Assembly: GCA_001839685.1 (NCBI GenBank)
Contig: MLAK01000554.1
Location: forward strand, 8,317-72,316
DNA: 64,000 bases
Reading direction: 5' to 3'
From: Tritrichomonas foetus
Lineage: Eukaryota > Parabasalia > Tritrichomonadida > Tritrichomonadidae
The stretch's first letter is position 1, and each line of letters starts with the position of its first letter. The notes under the pieces are model-generated. The model had not been told where the DNA came from, did not search any database, and saw nothing but the letters and a program-made list of their open reading frames with translations. The position numbers were made by a program, and so were the translations under genes. This document shows, one piece after another, positions 50,656 through 60,756 of the stretch.

Positions 50656-51791
50656 ATGTGAAAATTAAAATAGCAAATAAATTAGATAATTTCGATTTGC
50701 GGTTATGGTGTAATGTAAAGGCGAATATAATTTTATTATCAATTCTATGAGATAATTGAAAAAGTTGGCAAATTTTATTTCACAGGAATACGGTTATAAT
50801 TATTCATTCTGATAAACTTTTATGATGTGATGGTGAATAAACTATTATAATTTATGTACCACAACAAGTGAAATAAAGAATTATGAATTCAAGTCTTTAT
50901 ATGATCAATCAAATGATGAAAATGAAAATATTGAAAGAAAAAAAAAAATGATAAAACGTGAAGAAGCACCAGATATTTATTTATCATAGATTTATTCTGT
51001 GAAAGGAGAGGAGAAATTTAAATCTATGATTCCCATCATTTCTTGGACGTGTTAAATTGATAAATTCGAACCTGAAAGTTGGTACTCCATCACAACGATG
51101 CGAACCTGAAAAAGCTAATTATAGTATATGGTCAATTCTAAAGGTGAATTTGAATTCGTGTTGGATTAGCAGTGTTGTTCTCATGTAGAAGTATCCTAAA
51201 AATGTCCGTATTATGGTAGGCGTTGTTATCTTCTTAAACAAGAAGAAGAATGATTCGAAATTATTTTAGGTGATTTCTATTCATTCCATTATTTTTCACA
51301 TTAGACAACAAAGATTATATAATCCTTTTCTTTTAAAAAATTATTTCATTCATTATTTGGGTTTCAAGATCAAATGAGAAAAGGTGAATCAAGAGTGATT
51401 GCAATAAAAAAGACATGGACAAATAGATGAACCATGAATCTGGAAAAACAAGAAAAGTATTTTTTCCAGATTTAGCATTTTACATATTCTAATCACTGTT
51501 AACAATATTTCTCAAGATTTCCATGATTACTCAATGCGAAAATTTGTGTGATATTGTATAAATCAATTTCAATATGACAATGAGACGATGAAAACTTTTT
51601 AATAGTACCCTATTTTATTAACTTTTGAAATTAGATTATTATTTTCTGAAACATTATTCAATAATTCTGCAAAAATAACAATGAAATTGAAAAAGTTACT
51701 CAGAAAAATCCGTCATCCTCATGACATACATAATTTTTCAATATTTTTCAAATAACATACCTAATACAGCAATTTTTTCTCATTTTTTTCA
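50656..51791. other. intergenic region between divergent genes, with a possible coding remnant
   Basis: About 1.1 kb holding the promoters of the uridine-kinase-like gene (minus) and the amino acid transporter gene (plus). AAAAAGTTA at 51690-51698 reads toward the transporter. A possible broken coding stretch is at 51030-51269. Nothing else stands out. Confidence 0.5.
51030..51269 (+). pseudogene. possible decayed coding remnant
   Basis: The plus-strand frame after a TGA reads protein-like (GRVKLINSNLKVGTPSQRCE, NYSIWSILKVNLNSCWISSV), is stopped by a TAG at 51186-51188, and continues in frame as KYPKNVRIMVGVVIFLNKKK to a TAG at 51267-51269. The end resembles a membrane-anchor tail, but this is only an impression. 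No ATG starts it. Chance is possible. Confidence 0.25.
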
Positions 51792-53213
51792 ATGCCTATG
51801 GAAATACTTTTGAATGATCATCGACCATATACTTACAGAAATGCGAATTTTTCAAAATCATTCAATTCTTTTTTCTCCAACTCGCCACTCCCTTCCGAAA
51901 TGATTAACGAAAACGACTTCATGCAAGACAACATCGACACCCTCCACTCGACAGTTTCCGGCTATACAGACTCGTCCAGCGCACTAATCACGGGCGTGAA
52001 ATATCTCTCGATATTCAGCACAGTTATGAACCTGTTGAACTCCCTGCTTGGTGCGGGAGTGCTGGGTGTCGCCAACTCTTTCACTTTTTGTGGGTTTATT
52101 CCGTCAGTTCTCACGATAACTGTCGTCGCATATTTATCGTTCGTATCGGCCTGGATGGTCATCAAACTACAGATTAAAACTGGCGAGGAGTCGTTTGCGT
52201 CAATGGCGAAGCTCACAATGGGTCGATTCGGAAGTTTCCTTTTAATATTCGCAACGATGATGTTTTGCTACGCCTGCGACACAGCTTACGTCATAATTGG
52301 CGCTAACACAGTCCAGACATGGATCAACATGTTTTTACCGGAAGAAAGTACGATAAAAGGCGGTACATGGAAATATATGCTCGTTGTCGTAATTTACTCA
52401 TGTTGCGTGCCACTTGCGTTAACTTTTCTCAAGAATATGCGTTTCTTGTCAAGTTTTTCAACATTGTCAGTCGTTGCGCTCGGTGTTTTCGTTGGAGCAC
52501 TCATCATCAAAGGCATCATTATTTTGCCAACCGACGGAATTTCACCTACAGCTAGCATTGGATCGATAAGTATTAGCTTTTTCAATGCGTTGGCCGTTTA
52601 TTCATTAACTTTTTCTTTATCGGTTATCGTCTTGCCAATTATTAAGCCGATGTCTCCAGATTTGAAAAAGAGGACGATAACGCTCTCAATTGCTTTTGTT
52701 CTATGCTATTTGATCGTTCTCATTCCCTCTGTGATTGGATATCTAATTTTTGGAAAAGAAGTGAATCCAATCCTTCTTGATTCATTTCCAGCTACTGATT
52801 TAATGATTACTGTTGTCCGTGTAGCATTCTTCATTATCATTAATGCATCTTATCCTGTCATGAGTTTAACTTTGGCTGATATCTTTTCAAAACTTTTCTA
52901 TTCTGAAGAAAGTTCATTGAAACTTCCATTCTGTAAACGGTTTTCAGTAATTTTCGCCATTAACATTCTACCTCTTTGCTTTGCTTTGTTCTTACCAAAC
53001 GTGAGGCCTGCACTCTCTATTGGTGGTGCTTTTGGTGGATGTCTTTGCAATTTTATCTTTCCGCCAATGATTTGGTTTAGGTTGTCGAAGGAAAAGTGGT
53101 ACCACTGGTCGAATATTCTTTGTTTGATATTTGCGGGATTTGGAGTGCTTTCTATTGTGATTGCAACATACCAATCTGTTGTTGATGCGATTCATGAATT
53201 CCAAAAATTATAA
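51792..53213 (+). CDS. amino acid transporter (AAAP/SLC38-like)
   Basis: A 473-residue protein starting at an ATG. A cytosolic N-terminus of about 75 residues is followed by about eleven hydrophobic helices. The first helix has the family signature: FSTVMNLLNSLLGAGVLGVA, the unwound G-AG-L-G motif of amino acid/auxin permeases. Other family-like blocks are MMFCYACDTAYVIIGANTVQ, IPSVIGYLIFGKEVNPILLD and NVRPALSIGGAFGGCLCNFI. It moves amino acids across the plasma or lysosomal membrane, probably coupled to H+ or Na+; substrate and membrane are not visible. The first half is noticeably more GC-rich than the intergenic DNA. A second A follows the stop codon (TAAAT). Trichomonads rely on scavenged amino acids, which fits. 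Confidence 0.92.
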   Translation: MPMEILLNDHRPYTYRNANFSKSFNSFFSNSPLPSEMINENDFMQDNIDTLHSTVSGYTDSSSALITGVKYLSIFSTVMNLLNSLLGAGVLGVANSFTFCGFIPSVLTITVVAYLSFVSAWMVIKLQIKTGEESFASMAKLTMGRFGSFLLIFATMMFCYACDTAYVIIGANTVQTWINMFLPEESTIKGGTWKYMLVVVIYSCCVPLALTFLKNMRFLSSFSTLSVVALGVFVGALIIKGIIILPTDGISPTASIGSISISFFNALAVYSLTFSLSVIVLPIIKPMSPDLKKRTITLSIAFVLCYLIVLIPSVIGYLIFGKEVNPILLDSFPATDLMITVVRVAFFIIINASYPVMSLTLADIFSKLFYSEESSLKLPFCKRFSVIFAINILPLCFALFLPNVRPALSIGGAFGGCLCNFIFPPMIWFRLSKEKWYHWSNILCLIFAGFGVLSIVIATYQSVVDAIHEFQKL

Positions 53214-54109
53214 ATAAGCTTTTAAATATTAGTTTAATATGTTTTTTGAGTGTTTTGAGTCTTCACGATTATTTTTACCAGCCTGTTTTAATTATATTTC
53301 TGTGTGAATCATTTGTTTCAATATAATCAACAATAATAAATAATGGAATGAGATACCATTAGATAAAATGAAATTGATGTCCTTCATACTAGATGAAGCA
53401 TTAATGTTCTTCTTCTTTATGACATTAATGTCAATAACTACTGCGACAACACCACCAATCAAGGCAACATTAGTTTTGTGTTCTCAAATTTTATATGCAA
53501 ATATAAACATCTTTGAGTTATCAATTCCTTTGTTATCTCTTGTTATTAAGCATTTTTCATTTAATTTAATGATAAAGGCTTTTTCCCATTCAAAGATGTA
53601 ATATAATGACTCATTTAAGATATAATAATTTTGTTTCACAGTTATGATGAAGATATCTATTCAATGAGTCACAATCAAGATCAACATTGATCATATCATA
53701 TTACAAGAATAATGTAGGATTGTAATTCCATATCACAGAAATTGAATGATTTTGTAGGAACACTCTGATATAAACTTGTGATTGTGAACATTCAAGTTTT
53801 ATTTCTTGTGAATATTCGAAGAAGAAAGGGGTAGTCATCACTAAAAGAATACTGCTGACTTAAACAAAAGTATCCTTGCTTTTTTCTACTCCATGTTCGA
53901 AGCCAAGTAATACCTATTTTGTCAAGATGATAATGCAGTCAGTGTGATTTCCATTTCCATCACATCATTATTGTCAAAGATAAACGAATGATGTTATTAA
54001 GAAAACCACAGCACATATGATCACCTCAGAACAAAAAGAAATCAAGATTTCTAGAATTGGAGAGAATGTTTTTATTAGATAAATTGTCTGCATCTATTCA
54101 AGTTTCACT
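53214..54109. other. intergenic, convergent gene ends
   Basis: About 0.9 kb between the amino acid transporter gene (plus) and the small membrane protein gene (minus). A plus-strand open frame at 53368-53601 is strongly hydrophobic but looks like chance. I see no other structure. Confidence 0.55.
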
Positions 54110-54730
54110 TCACTTGGTCTTTTTCTTTTCCTCATCGTTGCCCATTATGCTCACAAATATAAACAAAAGTGTCACACCTGTCATGATAATGATATCCACA
54201 ATTATTGGTATGAAGTATCCGCCACCAAATCTGATTGACCTTGCAGCAAAAAGTGAATCAAGTAATGTTTCAGGAATATTGCCAAAAATTGAGAAGTTAT
54301 TTGGCTGCTTTCTGAAAAAGAGACATAAAGAAATCGCAGAATAAAATGATGCATAAATCATTGTTCCCGAACTATTATCACCTTTAGCTACATATGCAAG
54401 CATCATTGCACTTAATGACGTTGAAACAATCTCCATTGTTCTTTGTCTATTATTTCTCCTGATTTTGCGATTTTTAATTAATAAAATGATTCGGTATGCG
54501 ACGATAAGAATATTGACCAATAAAAAAATTTCTTTGGCGAAATCGATAGTTGTCCTCTCAAAAAGTTTGGAAAAGCCAAATTGGTTGTTTTGAGAGTTGA
54601 TCAAGCTACGCAATTCTGGTGCAAAGAAGGATTGGTCCTTAAATAATAAGAAGACCTCAAAATTTGCTAAGGCGATCAATGGAATGCCAGTCAAGTAGAG
54701 AAGAGCAATTTCTTTAAATTGAACCTTCAT
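54110..54730 (-). CDS. small multi-pass membrane protein of unknown function
   Basis: A 206-residue protein starting at an ATG. Four or five hydrophobic helices are visible: ALLYLTGIPLIALANFEVFL, FLLVNILIVAYRIILLI, MIYASFYSAISLCLFF and IPIIVDIIIMTGVTLLFIFV, with a possible weaker one around MEIVSTSLSAMMLAYVAKG. A basic loop (KNRKIRRNNRQR) follows the second helix and the tail is charged (GNDEEKKKTK), suggesting a cytosolic C-terminus. I recognise no family. The motif AATAAACTTTTT (AAAAAGTTTATT on the coding strand) begins only 4 bases before the ATG, so if it is a promoter element the 5' leader is extremely short or transcription starts elsewhere. Confidence 0.75.
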   Translation of the reverse strand: MKVQFKEIALLYLTGIPLIALANFEVFLLFKDQSFFAPELRSLINSQNNQFGFSKLFERTTIDFAKEIFLLVNILIVAYRIILLIKNRKIRRNNRQRTMEIVSTSLSAMMLAYVAKGDNSSGTMIYASFYSAISLCLFFRKQPNNFSIFGNIPETLLDSLFAARSIRFGGGYFIPIIVDIIIMTGVTLLFIFVSIMGNDEEKKKTK

Positions 54731-54733
54731 TTA

Positions 54734-54745
54734 AATAAACTTTTT
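54734..54745 (-). promoter_or_regulatory. AAAAAGTTTATT motif directly before a start codon
   Basis: An exact copy of the 12-base motif, read toward the small membrane protein gene, ends 3 bases before its ATG. Trichomonad core promoter elements are known to sit very close to start codons, so the position is plausible; the function is inferred. Confidence 0.35.
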
Positions 54746-55009
54746 CTAAATATAATTGGTCAATATACCCGGTCCAATAGGATAATGACATTTAATTTTT
54801 AAGAAAGATTAACTATGACATAGTAATATTTGAGTGAAATTCATATTGAGTTTATGATAATTTTTCATGAATTTGCTAGATAAATTAAGTATAATTATAT
54901 ATATTAAGATTTGCTGGGGCCAGTGATTTGTGGGGTGAAATTAAATATGAATCATATATTATATAGGAATTTAAATAATTTTCTTTAATTTTACTTTTTT
55001 CAATGATTA

Positions 55010-55876
55010 TTAAAACCCGATATTTGCAAAATAAAACTCATTATAATCCATTACTGATTGTTCAAAAATGTATGGAAAGTCAAAATTCATCTCTTCATTC
55101 TCTTCTATCATATTTTTTTCGATGTCACGAATGAAATTTGTATTTCGTCCCTCAATCATTATGCACTCAGCATTATCTTCATTTGATTGTGTATTCTCAC
55201 CTTTTATAAAGATTTTGTTCAATTCCATGATATCATTGCTTTCATTTAGATGATCAAGATTGTGGTTTTCATCACATGGTTCATGAAACCTTTCTGAGCT
55301 TCTCTCAGATTCCAATAATAAGTCGTTGATTGTGTTTACATCTGACCCTTTCCTATCAATCAACATATTCTCCTTGTCATGAACTGAAACATTTATTTCT
55401 TTTGAAACGAAATAGTTCCATCTATTTTTTAGTGCGTTTGCACTTCTGTTAACAAAGAAAGTTGCTATTTTTGACCATTGCGAACCGATTTCACGAACTC
55501 TTTCAGAGAGAAGACGATCCTCTTCAGGACTCCACTGACCATTGAAAAAACCTGGCACGAGATAATTGTTGTATCTGTCTCTGCATTGCCTTCCACTTCT
55601 TCCTGGAATCTGCAGTGCGATCTCGTCCCACTTTTTGGGTCCCATTTTTCCGACCAAATCTCGAAGAATCTCGTCTTCTTCAGGCGTGAACTTCTTCCTT
55701 TTACAAGCCGCTTTATTTTCGGATGTTTGTGCTTTATTCATCTGCGTGCTTCTCTTGTTGATGGCTTGGAATCCGAATTTTACAATGTTGAATTTATTGT
55801 TCAAATTGAGTGAATTGAAGTTGAGGCTGCTCAATGACTTGTTTGCAAGGAGTGGATGTGTGAAATTAAGGGACAT
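55010..55876 (-). CDS. R2R3-type Myb DNA-binding protein
   Basis: A 288-residue protein starting at an ATG. Two Myb/SANT repeats lie at about residues 58-107 and 110-158: KFTPEEDEILRDLVGKMGPK with WDEIALQIPGRSGRQCRDRY, and QWSPEEDRLLSERVREIGSQ with WSKIATFFVNRSANALKNRW. The GRSGRQCRDRYNNYL recognition helix is strongly conserved with other eukaryotic Mybs. A basic patch (ACKRKKF) precedes them. The tail is acidic, Glu/Asn-rich and may activate transcription. A second Myb gene, at 45185-45835, has the same layout but shares little outside the repeats. Its targets are unknown. Confidence 0.93.
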   Translation of the reverse strand: MSLNFTHPLLANKSLSSLNFNSLNLNNKFNIVKFGFQAINKRSTQMNKAQTSENKAACKRKKFTPEEDEILRDLVGKMGPKKWDEIALQIPGRSGRQCRDRYNNYLVPGFFNGQWSPEEDRLLSERVREIGSQWSKIATFFVNRSANALKNRWNYFVSKEINVSVHDKENMLIDRKGSDVNTINDLLLESERSSERFHEPCDENHNLDHLNESNDIMELNKIFIKGENTQSNEDNAECIMIEGRNTNFIRDIEKNMIEENEEMNFDFPYIFEQSVMDYNEFYFANIGF

Positions 55877-56564
55877 TGTTGATCAACCAATTATTTAAAA
55901 GTGATTTTTGTGAAAAAACAATGAATAGTATTCAATTTATTGAATTTTTTCTATTTTACCTTGAAAAACATTGAAACTGAGATTTCAGAATCGCTTTTTT
56001 GTGATAAAGTCATCACTCAAATAAAATACATTTTGAACGAAATTTGACAGAGTCTTCATTTTTGACTAACATCTATCAATTCTGAAAATACAGAAAAAGT
56101 TTCGTCCGTTTTCACCTTTTCAAAATGGTGGCAAACCCAAAAATTGTGTTGAGGAAATTTTTGTCAGAACTCTTATTTCCTTTGATTCTTCTAAAAAATT
56201 AAATAACAACTATGAAAAATGAATCGAAGCCACTATGTGAATGAATTCTACCTATGAAAGAAAAAATAAAAGTAGAAAAATAATGAAAAAGTTTTTTGGA
56301 TGTATTGTCACTATATTTCATAACTATAATCAAAATCAATTGTTATTCTTAAAAAGATTATATTGAATTTGCTTTTTTGACTTTTTTTCATTATTCACGA
56401 TATAAAAAATATTTCTTTTCTTGAGTCTTTTCAAGATAGCTTGTTAAAAAGAATAAAATAGAGAAGAGAAATAAAATCAACACTATATAATATTTACTCA
56501 CATTTATAATCATTAATCAAATAATCAAAACAAGGGAAAAAAAAACTTTTTTGGTTTGGTGAAG
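55877..56564. other. intergenic region
   Basis: A 688-base A/T-rich gap between two minus-strand genes. Copies of AAAAAGTT near 56094 and 56286 point away from the Myb gene. No coding sequence or repeat is visible. Confidence 0.6.
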
Positions 56565-57338
56565 TCACATGCATCTTTCATTAATAGCATCTAGCACGAT
56601 TTGAAGTGAATCAACTGACAATTCAGGAATCAATGACAAAACAGCCGTCAAAAAGTGGGAATCATTTTTCTTATCTATTTTCCTTTCTTGATTTTCTTTT
56701 CTTTTCTGCAAAATCATCTTCATGTTCAGAGACTGCCTCATTTTCTTTTCGCCTACTTCAGAACGATACATATTGTCATGATTGAATTGGTTTTCTTGAT
56801 TGAAATTTTTGTTCTGATTTAGTGTTTTGTTTTTGGATGAATCACAGCTTTTCATTCCAGAAAGCAAGTGGAATTGTTGTTTCATATGATAACTTTTTGA
56901 GAGGCCATTTGAATTTTGAATTGACGATAAATTTGAATGAATCAAATTCACATTCACATCATCAAGTTTTTTCAGCTGAGGAAGCATTTTAATGACTGTC
57001 TCGCGATAGTTCGGAAGTGATGCAATTGGGTTATCCAAAAGCGTTAAACACTCCAGATTTGGAAGATATGAAAGATGGCAAATTTCATTGAAATCTGATA
57101 TCAAATTCTGTCTGAGAAGCAAATTATTTAAATTTGGTAAGTTTTGAAAAGCTGAAAGAGAGGTTATTCTGTTGATTGGTAAGGAAATGGTTTCGGCGTT
57201 AACGAGTTTGGAGATAATTGATACATCTTCTAATTCGTAGCCCCACATATTGAGAGAGCGAACATCGGCGAGGTTTGTAGTGCGAGTTTTTTGGAAGATC
57301 ATGATGTCTTTGAGAATTCCATGTGAGGAACTTTCCAT
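56565..57338 (-). CDS. CFAP410: CFAP410 (C21orf2-like) ciliary leucine-rich-repeat protein
   Basis: A 257-residue protein starting at an ATG. The N-terminal part (about residues 20-140) is a short SDS22-type LRR domain: LNMWGYELEDVSII, TISLPINRITSLSAF, NLNNLLLRQNLISDFNEIC, LECLTLLDNPIASLPNYRET and MLPQLKKLDDVNVN as the cap. It follows human CFAP410/C21orf2 closely: the LN-WG-L-D-SI opening, and NP then YR-TV-LP-L-KLD at the end. After a disordered middle the last 35 residues (FLTAVLSLIPELSVDSLQIV, LDAINERC) match the conserved helical C-terminal domain of that family. Length agrees with the human protein (256). Family members sit at the basal body and bind NEK1-type kinases; trichomonads are flagellated, which fits. 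The domain match is strong even though I compared from memory. Confidence 0.88.
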   Translation of the reverse strand: MESSSHGILKDIMIFQKTRTTNLADVRSLNMWGYELEDVSIISKLVNAETISLPINRITSLSAFQNLPNLNNLLLRQNLISDFNEICHLSYLPNLECLTLLDNPIASLPNYRETVIKMLPQLKKLDDVNVNLIHSNLSSIQNSNGLSKSYHMKQQFHLLSGMKSCDSSKNKTLNQNKNFNQENQFNHDNMYRSEVGEKKMRQSLNMKMILQKRKENQERKIDKKNDSHFLTAVLSLIPELSVDSLQIVLDAINERCM

Positions 57339-57733
57339 CGATATTCGAAAATCTGTACGTTAAACTATTGAAAACTTAAGCAACCAAATAGTGCCTCAAT
57401 CATTATCCTGTCAGTTGGTTAACAATTGATGAGAATACAATTTAAAATCCATACAATATTAATTAAATACATAATTTCATTAAAGATAATTCAAGAATCC
57501 AAAACCAAGATTTTCTCAATATTAGTCCATCATGTTAAAAACCATAGATTAAGCCAAAAATTAAAAAAAATTGGTAGCCAATTTTTCAGTATGTTTTTAG
57601 GGGGTCGTAAGCATACAACATCTATATATATGTTTGATATTGTCATTTTTTCGAATGTTGTCAAATAGAATAAATAATACACAGTTAATCTTTATAATCT
57701 TTAATTGTTTTATCAACTTGTAATTAACTTTTA
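57339..57733. other. intergenic region upstream of CFAP410
   Basis: About 395 bases between the CFAP410 start and the end of the BspA-like pseudogene. A plus-strand open frame near 57426-57668 is A/T-driven and unconvincing. The CFAP410 promoter should be here. Confidence 0.55.
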
Positions 57734-58520
57734 TCACCTGCTCCATCTCTCTGATACAGGATTTGAAAACCATCTAATGATGAATCAATTCGAGCGACGA
57801 TTGACGTATTCACGAATTATTTCTACACTGGCCCCACAAAATGTTTCTCCATTATTGGATTCAATTACATAAATTTTTCAAACATTTTCGTCAAAAACTG
57901 ATGGTGAAAAAGTTATGTCAAAATTACTCATAAATTTAACGGATGATTCAGTTTTTAATGGAGAAAAAGTATTTACACTACAGATGTTCAGTATTTTTTC
58001 TCCTGTAAATCCCGTTTCGTCAAATGCATATCTTCCAATTGTTTCAAGATCTGATGATAAAGTCAAAGCGCCAGAATTTGCAGAGTTGTAAATTTTTGTG
58101 ACTGAATTAGGAATGATTAAATTGTGAATTGGACATCTCCAAAATGCTGATTTACAAATTTCAGTGATTCTCCCTGCTAAATACAATGAAGTTACTTCAC
58201 AAGATTCAAAGGCTCTTTCACTAATATATTTTACGGTGGGAACACTGAATTGGCAAATGCTACACTCCAATTATTTCTAATTTACATGGTGGCTTAATAG
58301 TGGAGAATCCATTGAGTTCAAATGTATTTTCTTTATATTATATCCTAAAATGAAACTCCATGTGAAATCTGGCGCTGATGAACATAGAATTTATCATCAA
58401 ATCTTGCCTGCCTTGAATTTTGACTTCTTTTGTTGATTGATCAGTGATTTCAACAACTTCAAAATTTTCAACAATGTCTGGAGTTTCATGATTTGTTTGT
58501 TCTTGATAAACAATTCAGAA
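57734..58520 (-). pseudogene. decayed BspA-like leucine-rich-repeat surface protein
   Basis: The best frame (58270 down to 57878) carries TpLRR/BspA-type repeats: VKYISERAFESCEVTSLYLA, ITEICKSAFWRCPIHNLIIP and LETIGRYAFDETGFTGEKIL. It begins without an ATG, has a TGA at 57878-57880, and continues in frame as IYVIESNNGETFCGASVEII, a typical BspA-like end with the FCG motif, to another TGA, and to a last TGA at 57734-57736. Upstream, separate frames read coding-like (TFELNGFSTIKPPCKLEIIG; ETPDIVENFEVVEITDQSTK, about 58340-58520). So the gene has several stops and frameshifts. Intact relatives form a huge adhesin-like family in trichomonads. Confidence 0.75.
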
Positions 58521-58812
58521 ACTATGACTTCTGTGTTAAATAGAATCGAAAATTTAATAACATTTGATGTAATACCTCTTTTGTACTTTCCATCTCAAAG
58601 AGTACAATAATGGAAATATTTTTTTAATTATTCAATTTTTCTCCATAAATTCTTTGAGATATATCTCAATTCTATCTTTGGTGAGGAAGATGGTATCTGT
58701 CGACAGACAATTTATTCTTTTTCAACATTATTTTCACATATAGCATATTTTATCTCCCATAAAGCAAAATAAAACTGTGTAAATAAATTTTTTAATGACA
58801 TATTTTATAAAA

Positions 58813-60396
58813 TTATACATCTTCATCATTTCCTGCTGATGAAGATACTTTGGCAGCCTTTCTAACTTTTATTAATACTACAACACCAATCACAATACCG
58901 ACAACGACAAGAACGCCAATGACAATTCCTGCAATTTCGCCAATTGATAATTTACTTCCATTTTCTTGACTACCATCATCTATACCTGTGTTTTCATTTT
59001 CATCACCAGCCGTCTTTGGTTTATCTGGGCTTTCATCAGGATTGGGTGTTTTCTGTTCTGGTAGATCTGGAGTTGGTTGTTCTGGTGTTTCAACTGGTGG
59101 ATCTGAAGTTGGTTGTTCAGGTGTTTCTTCTGGTGTAACAGGTATAACATATGGATTGCATGTATTTCCAGTTCCAAGAAGGCCTTCGATCTTTAAAGGT
59201 GTCGGATTGGCTTCTACCATCCAACCAGCTGGTTTTGGATAAGATTGGCCACTCCATTCACAATTTGAAACGCAATTTGTTACACTTATTAATATCAAAT
59301 TTTTTATGCTTGATGCATAGATTGGACAAACGGTACCTGATTCTAAATACTCCTCATGAAGTATAAAAACACAATTGTCAAGTGAATAAGAATAACTTAT
59401 CTTCCTGTAAAACAATGACTCTACATCCAAAAATGCATCAGTTTTGATATTAATGAAATTCGAATTATCTATCGAAAATGTGGCATTATTGTCGGTAAGA
59501 TCATATACAGGACCAATTTTGAAATGAGTGTTATAATAGCCACAATCTTGGAAATGCAGAAATTGCATTTTGATAGTGTTGATTGCTTTGTGCGTGATGA
59601 TTAAACATGAACCACCCAAAATTACAGCATTATATGAACTGTTGAATTTTTCGATATTCATTGCATTTCCTCCTCCGCAAACAGCAACTTCGTAAAGTTG
59701 GTCTTCTCCGCACTTAAAGACAGAGCACTGTGATATTGTCAAAGTGTCATTCGCCATCAAGTTGAATGAGTGAATTCTTCCCGATTTGGATGCCAGTCTC
59801 GTGCAACACTTTGAAAAGCAGGTAGACGTCATGTTGACAGGTTGTTCGACGTCAGTGAAGAGGATGCCATTGCCATTGTCCACAGTGCAATACACATTCC
59901 AAAATGAGCACCTATCAACTGTGACCATAGTGTCGTGCATCGCCCCGAAAGCGGCGCCGGTCGATCTGTCGGATGAGAAATCATGGAATTTGGTATTAAT
60001 CAGCTGCGCATGCGGGCAAGTAACGACAGGGTTGCAGTTCTCATCTGTGCTACAGTCGGTCGTTCGATCCTGGTCAATCCAGTTTCCGAACGCAGAATTC
60101 AACTGAATCGCTGAATCCAGAAATCGAGAAAATTCGCAATCGATGACATTCAAATTGAGTGGCGCTCCATTTTTGGTGAACACAATTGGCGAATATTGTC
60201 GCGTGAATAAGGACTTCGTTAATGTGAGGGTTGAGTAAGATGACGCTGATGAATATCGTGCTGTGTGAGCAAAGAGTGGTGAGTGCGAACCGCCTGAAAT
60301 GATAAGAGAAACGAGAGAAAGATTCATCATGATCTTAGAAAAAAAAAAAGATGAAGATTTTTGTGATAGCATTGAAATATTTGAATAAATAATCAT
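58813..60396 (-). CDS. beta-helix-like surface protein with Pro-rich stalk and C-terminal transmembrane anchor
   Basis: The longest frame starts at an ATG at 60396 (527 residues). A later ATG pair (MMNLSLVSLIISGGSHS, about residue 23) would give a cleaner signal peptide and is the alternative start. The ectodomain (about 40-400) has strand-rich Pmp-like repeats with many cysteines (INTKFHDFSSDRSTGAAFGA, VDRCSFWNVYCTVDNGNGIL, CGGGNAMNIEKFNSSYNAVI). A Pro/Glu/Thr stalk with PEQPT repeats (about 415-465) follows, then a Gly/Val/Ile-rich transmembrane helix (about 480-507) and a short basic-acidic tail ending in DEDV. The layout matches the gene at 10055-11431. It is likely an adhesin or scaffold on the cell surface; function is inferred. 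The 3' half of the ectodomain is unusually GC-rich. Confidence 0.8.
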   Translation of the reverse strand: MIIYSNISMLSQKSSSFFFSKIMMNLSLVSLIISGGSHSPLFAHTARYSSASSYSTLTLTKSLFTRQYSPIVFTKNGAPLNLNVIDCEFSRFLDSAIQLNSAFGNWIDQDRTTDCSTDENCNPVVTCPHAQLINTKFHDFSSDRSTGAAFGAMHDTMVTVDRCSFWNVYCTVDNGNGILFTDVEQPVNMTSTCFSKCCTRLASKSGRIHSFNLMANDTLTISQCSVFKCGEDQLYEVAVCGGGNAMNIEKFNSSYNAVILGGSCLIITHKAINTIKMQFLHFQDCGYYNTHFKIGPVYDLTDNNATFSIDNSNFINIKTDAFLDVESLFYRKISYSYSLDNCVFILHEEYLESGTVCPIYASSIKNLILISVTNCVSNCEWSGQSYPKPAGWMVEANPTPLKIEGLLGTGNTCNPYVIPVTPEETPEQPTSDPPVETPEQPTPDLPEQKTPNPDESPDKPKTAGDENENTGIDDGSQENGSKLSIGEIAGIVIGVLVVVGIVIGVVVLIKVRKAAKVSSSAGNDEDV

Positions 60397-60744
60397 TGAA
60401 ATTATTGAAATATTTGAATATTCAATATTCTGTGGAAAACTCAGAAAATATTGATGATTTTGAAAAGAGAAATAAAAAATTCACAATGTTGAATAGTATT
60501 CATTTAACAATTTTTATTAAATAATCTTGGTTGGTAACATTTTCCAATAGATTTTCAAAGATGTCTCAATTTATCTATCCTGATATGGGACACTCCGTTA
60601 TCAACTTTATTAATTGACATGCGTTATCTCTTTAATAAAGTCTACTTATTAAAAAAAAACACTTTATTTCAATTGAAATATTTTTGATAATAACATTTTT
60701 AGAAATTCTGAGAAAGTTATAATAATTCTATTGCAAAGTTTATT

Positions 60745-60756
60745 AATAAACTTTTT
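60745..60756 (-). promoter_or_regulatory. AAAAAGTTTATT motif upstream of the beta-helix surface gene
   Basis: An exact copy of the recurrent 12-base word, reading toward the minus-strand gene, about 350 bases before its ATG. Promoter function is inferred from recurrence and orientation only. Confidence 0.25.

Noticed and set aside
51060..51115. GGTTCG words on the minus strand that resemble a tRNA B box
   Set aside because: No matching T stem, anticodon arm or acceptor stem can be drawn around either copy.
53368..53601. Hydrophobic plus-strand open frame of 77 codons
   Set aside because: Composition follows T-rich DNA and there is no recognisable motif, so chance is more likely.
57426..57668. 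Plus-strand open frame of 80 codons upstream of CFAP410
   Set aside because: Its Ile/Lys/Thr-heavy composition follows A/T-rich DNA, and there is no motif.
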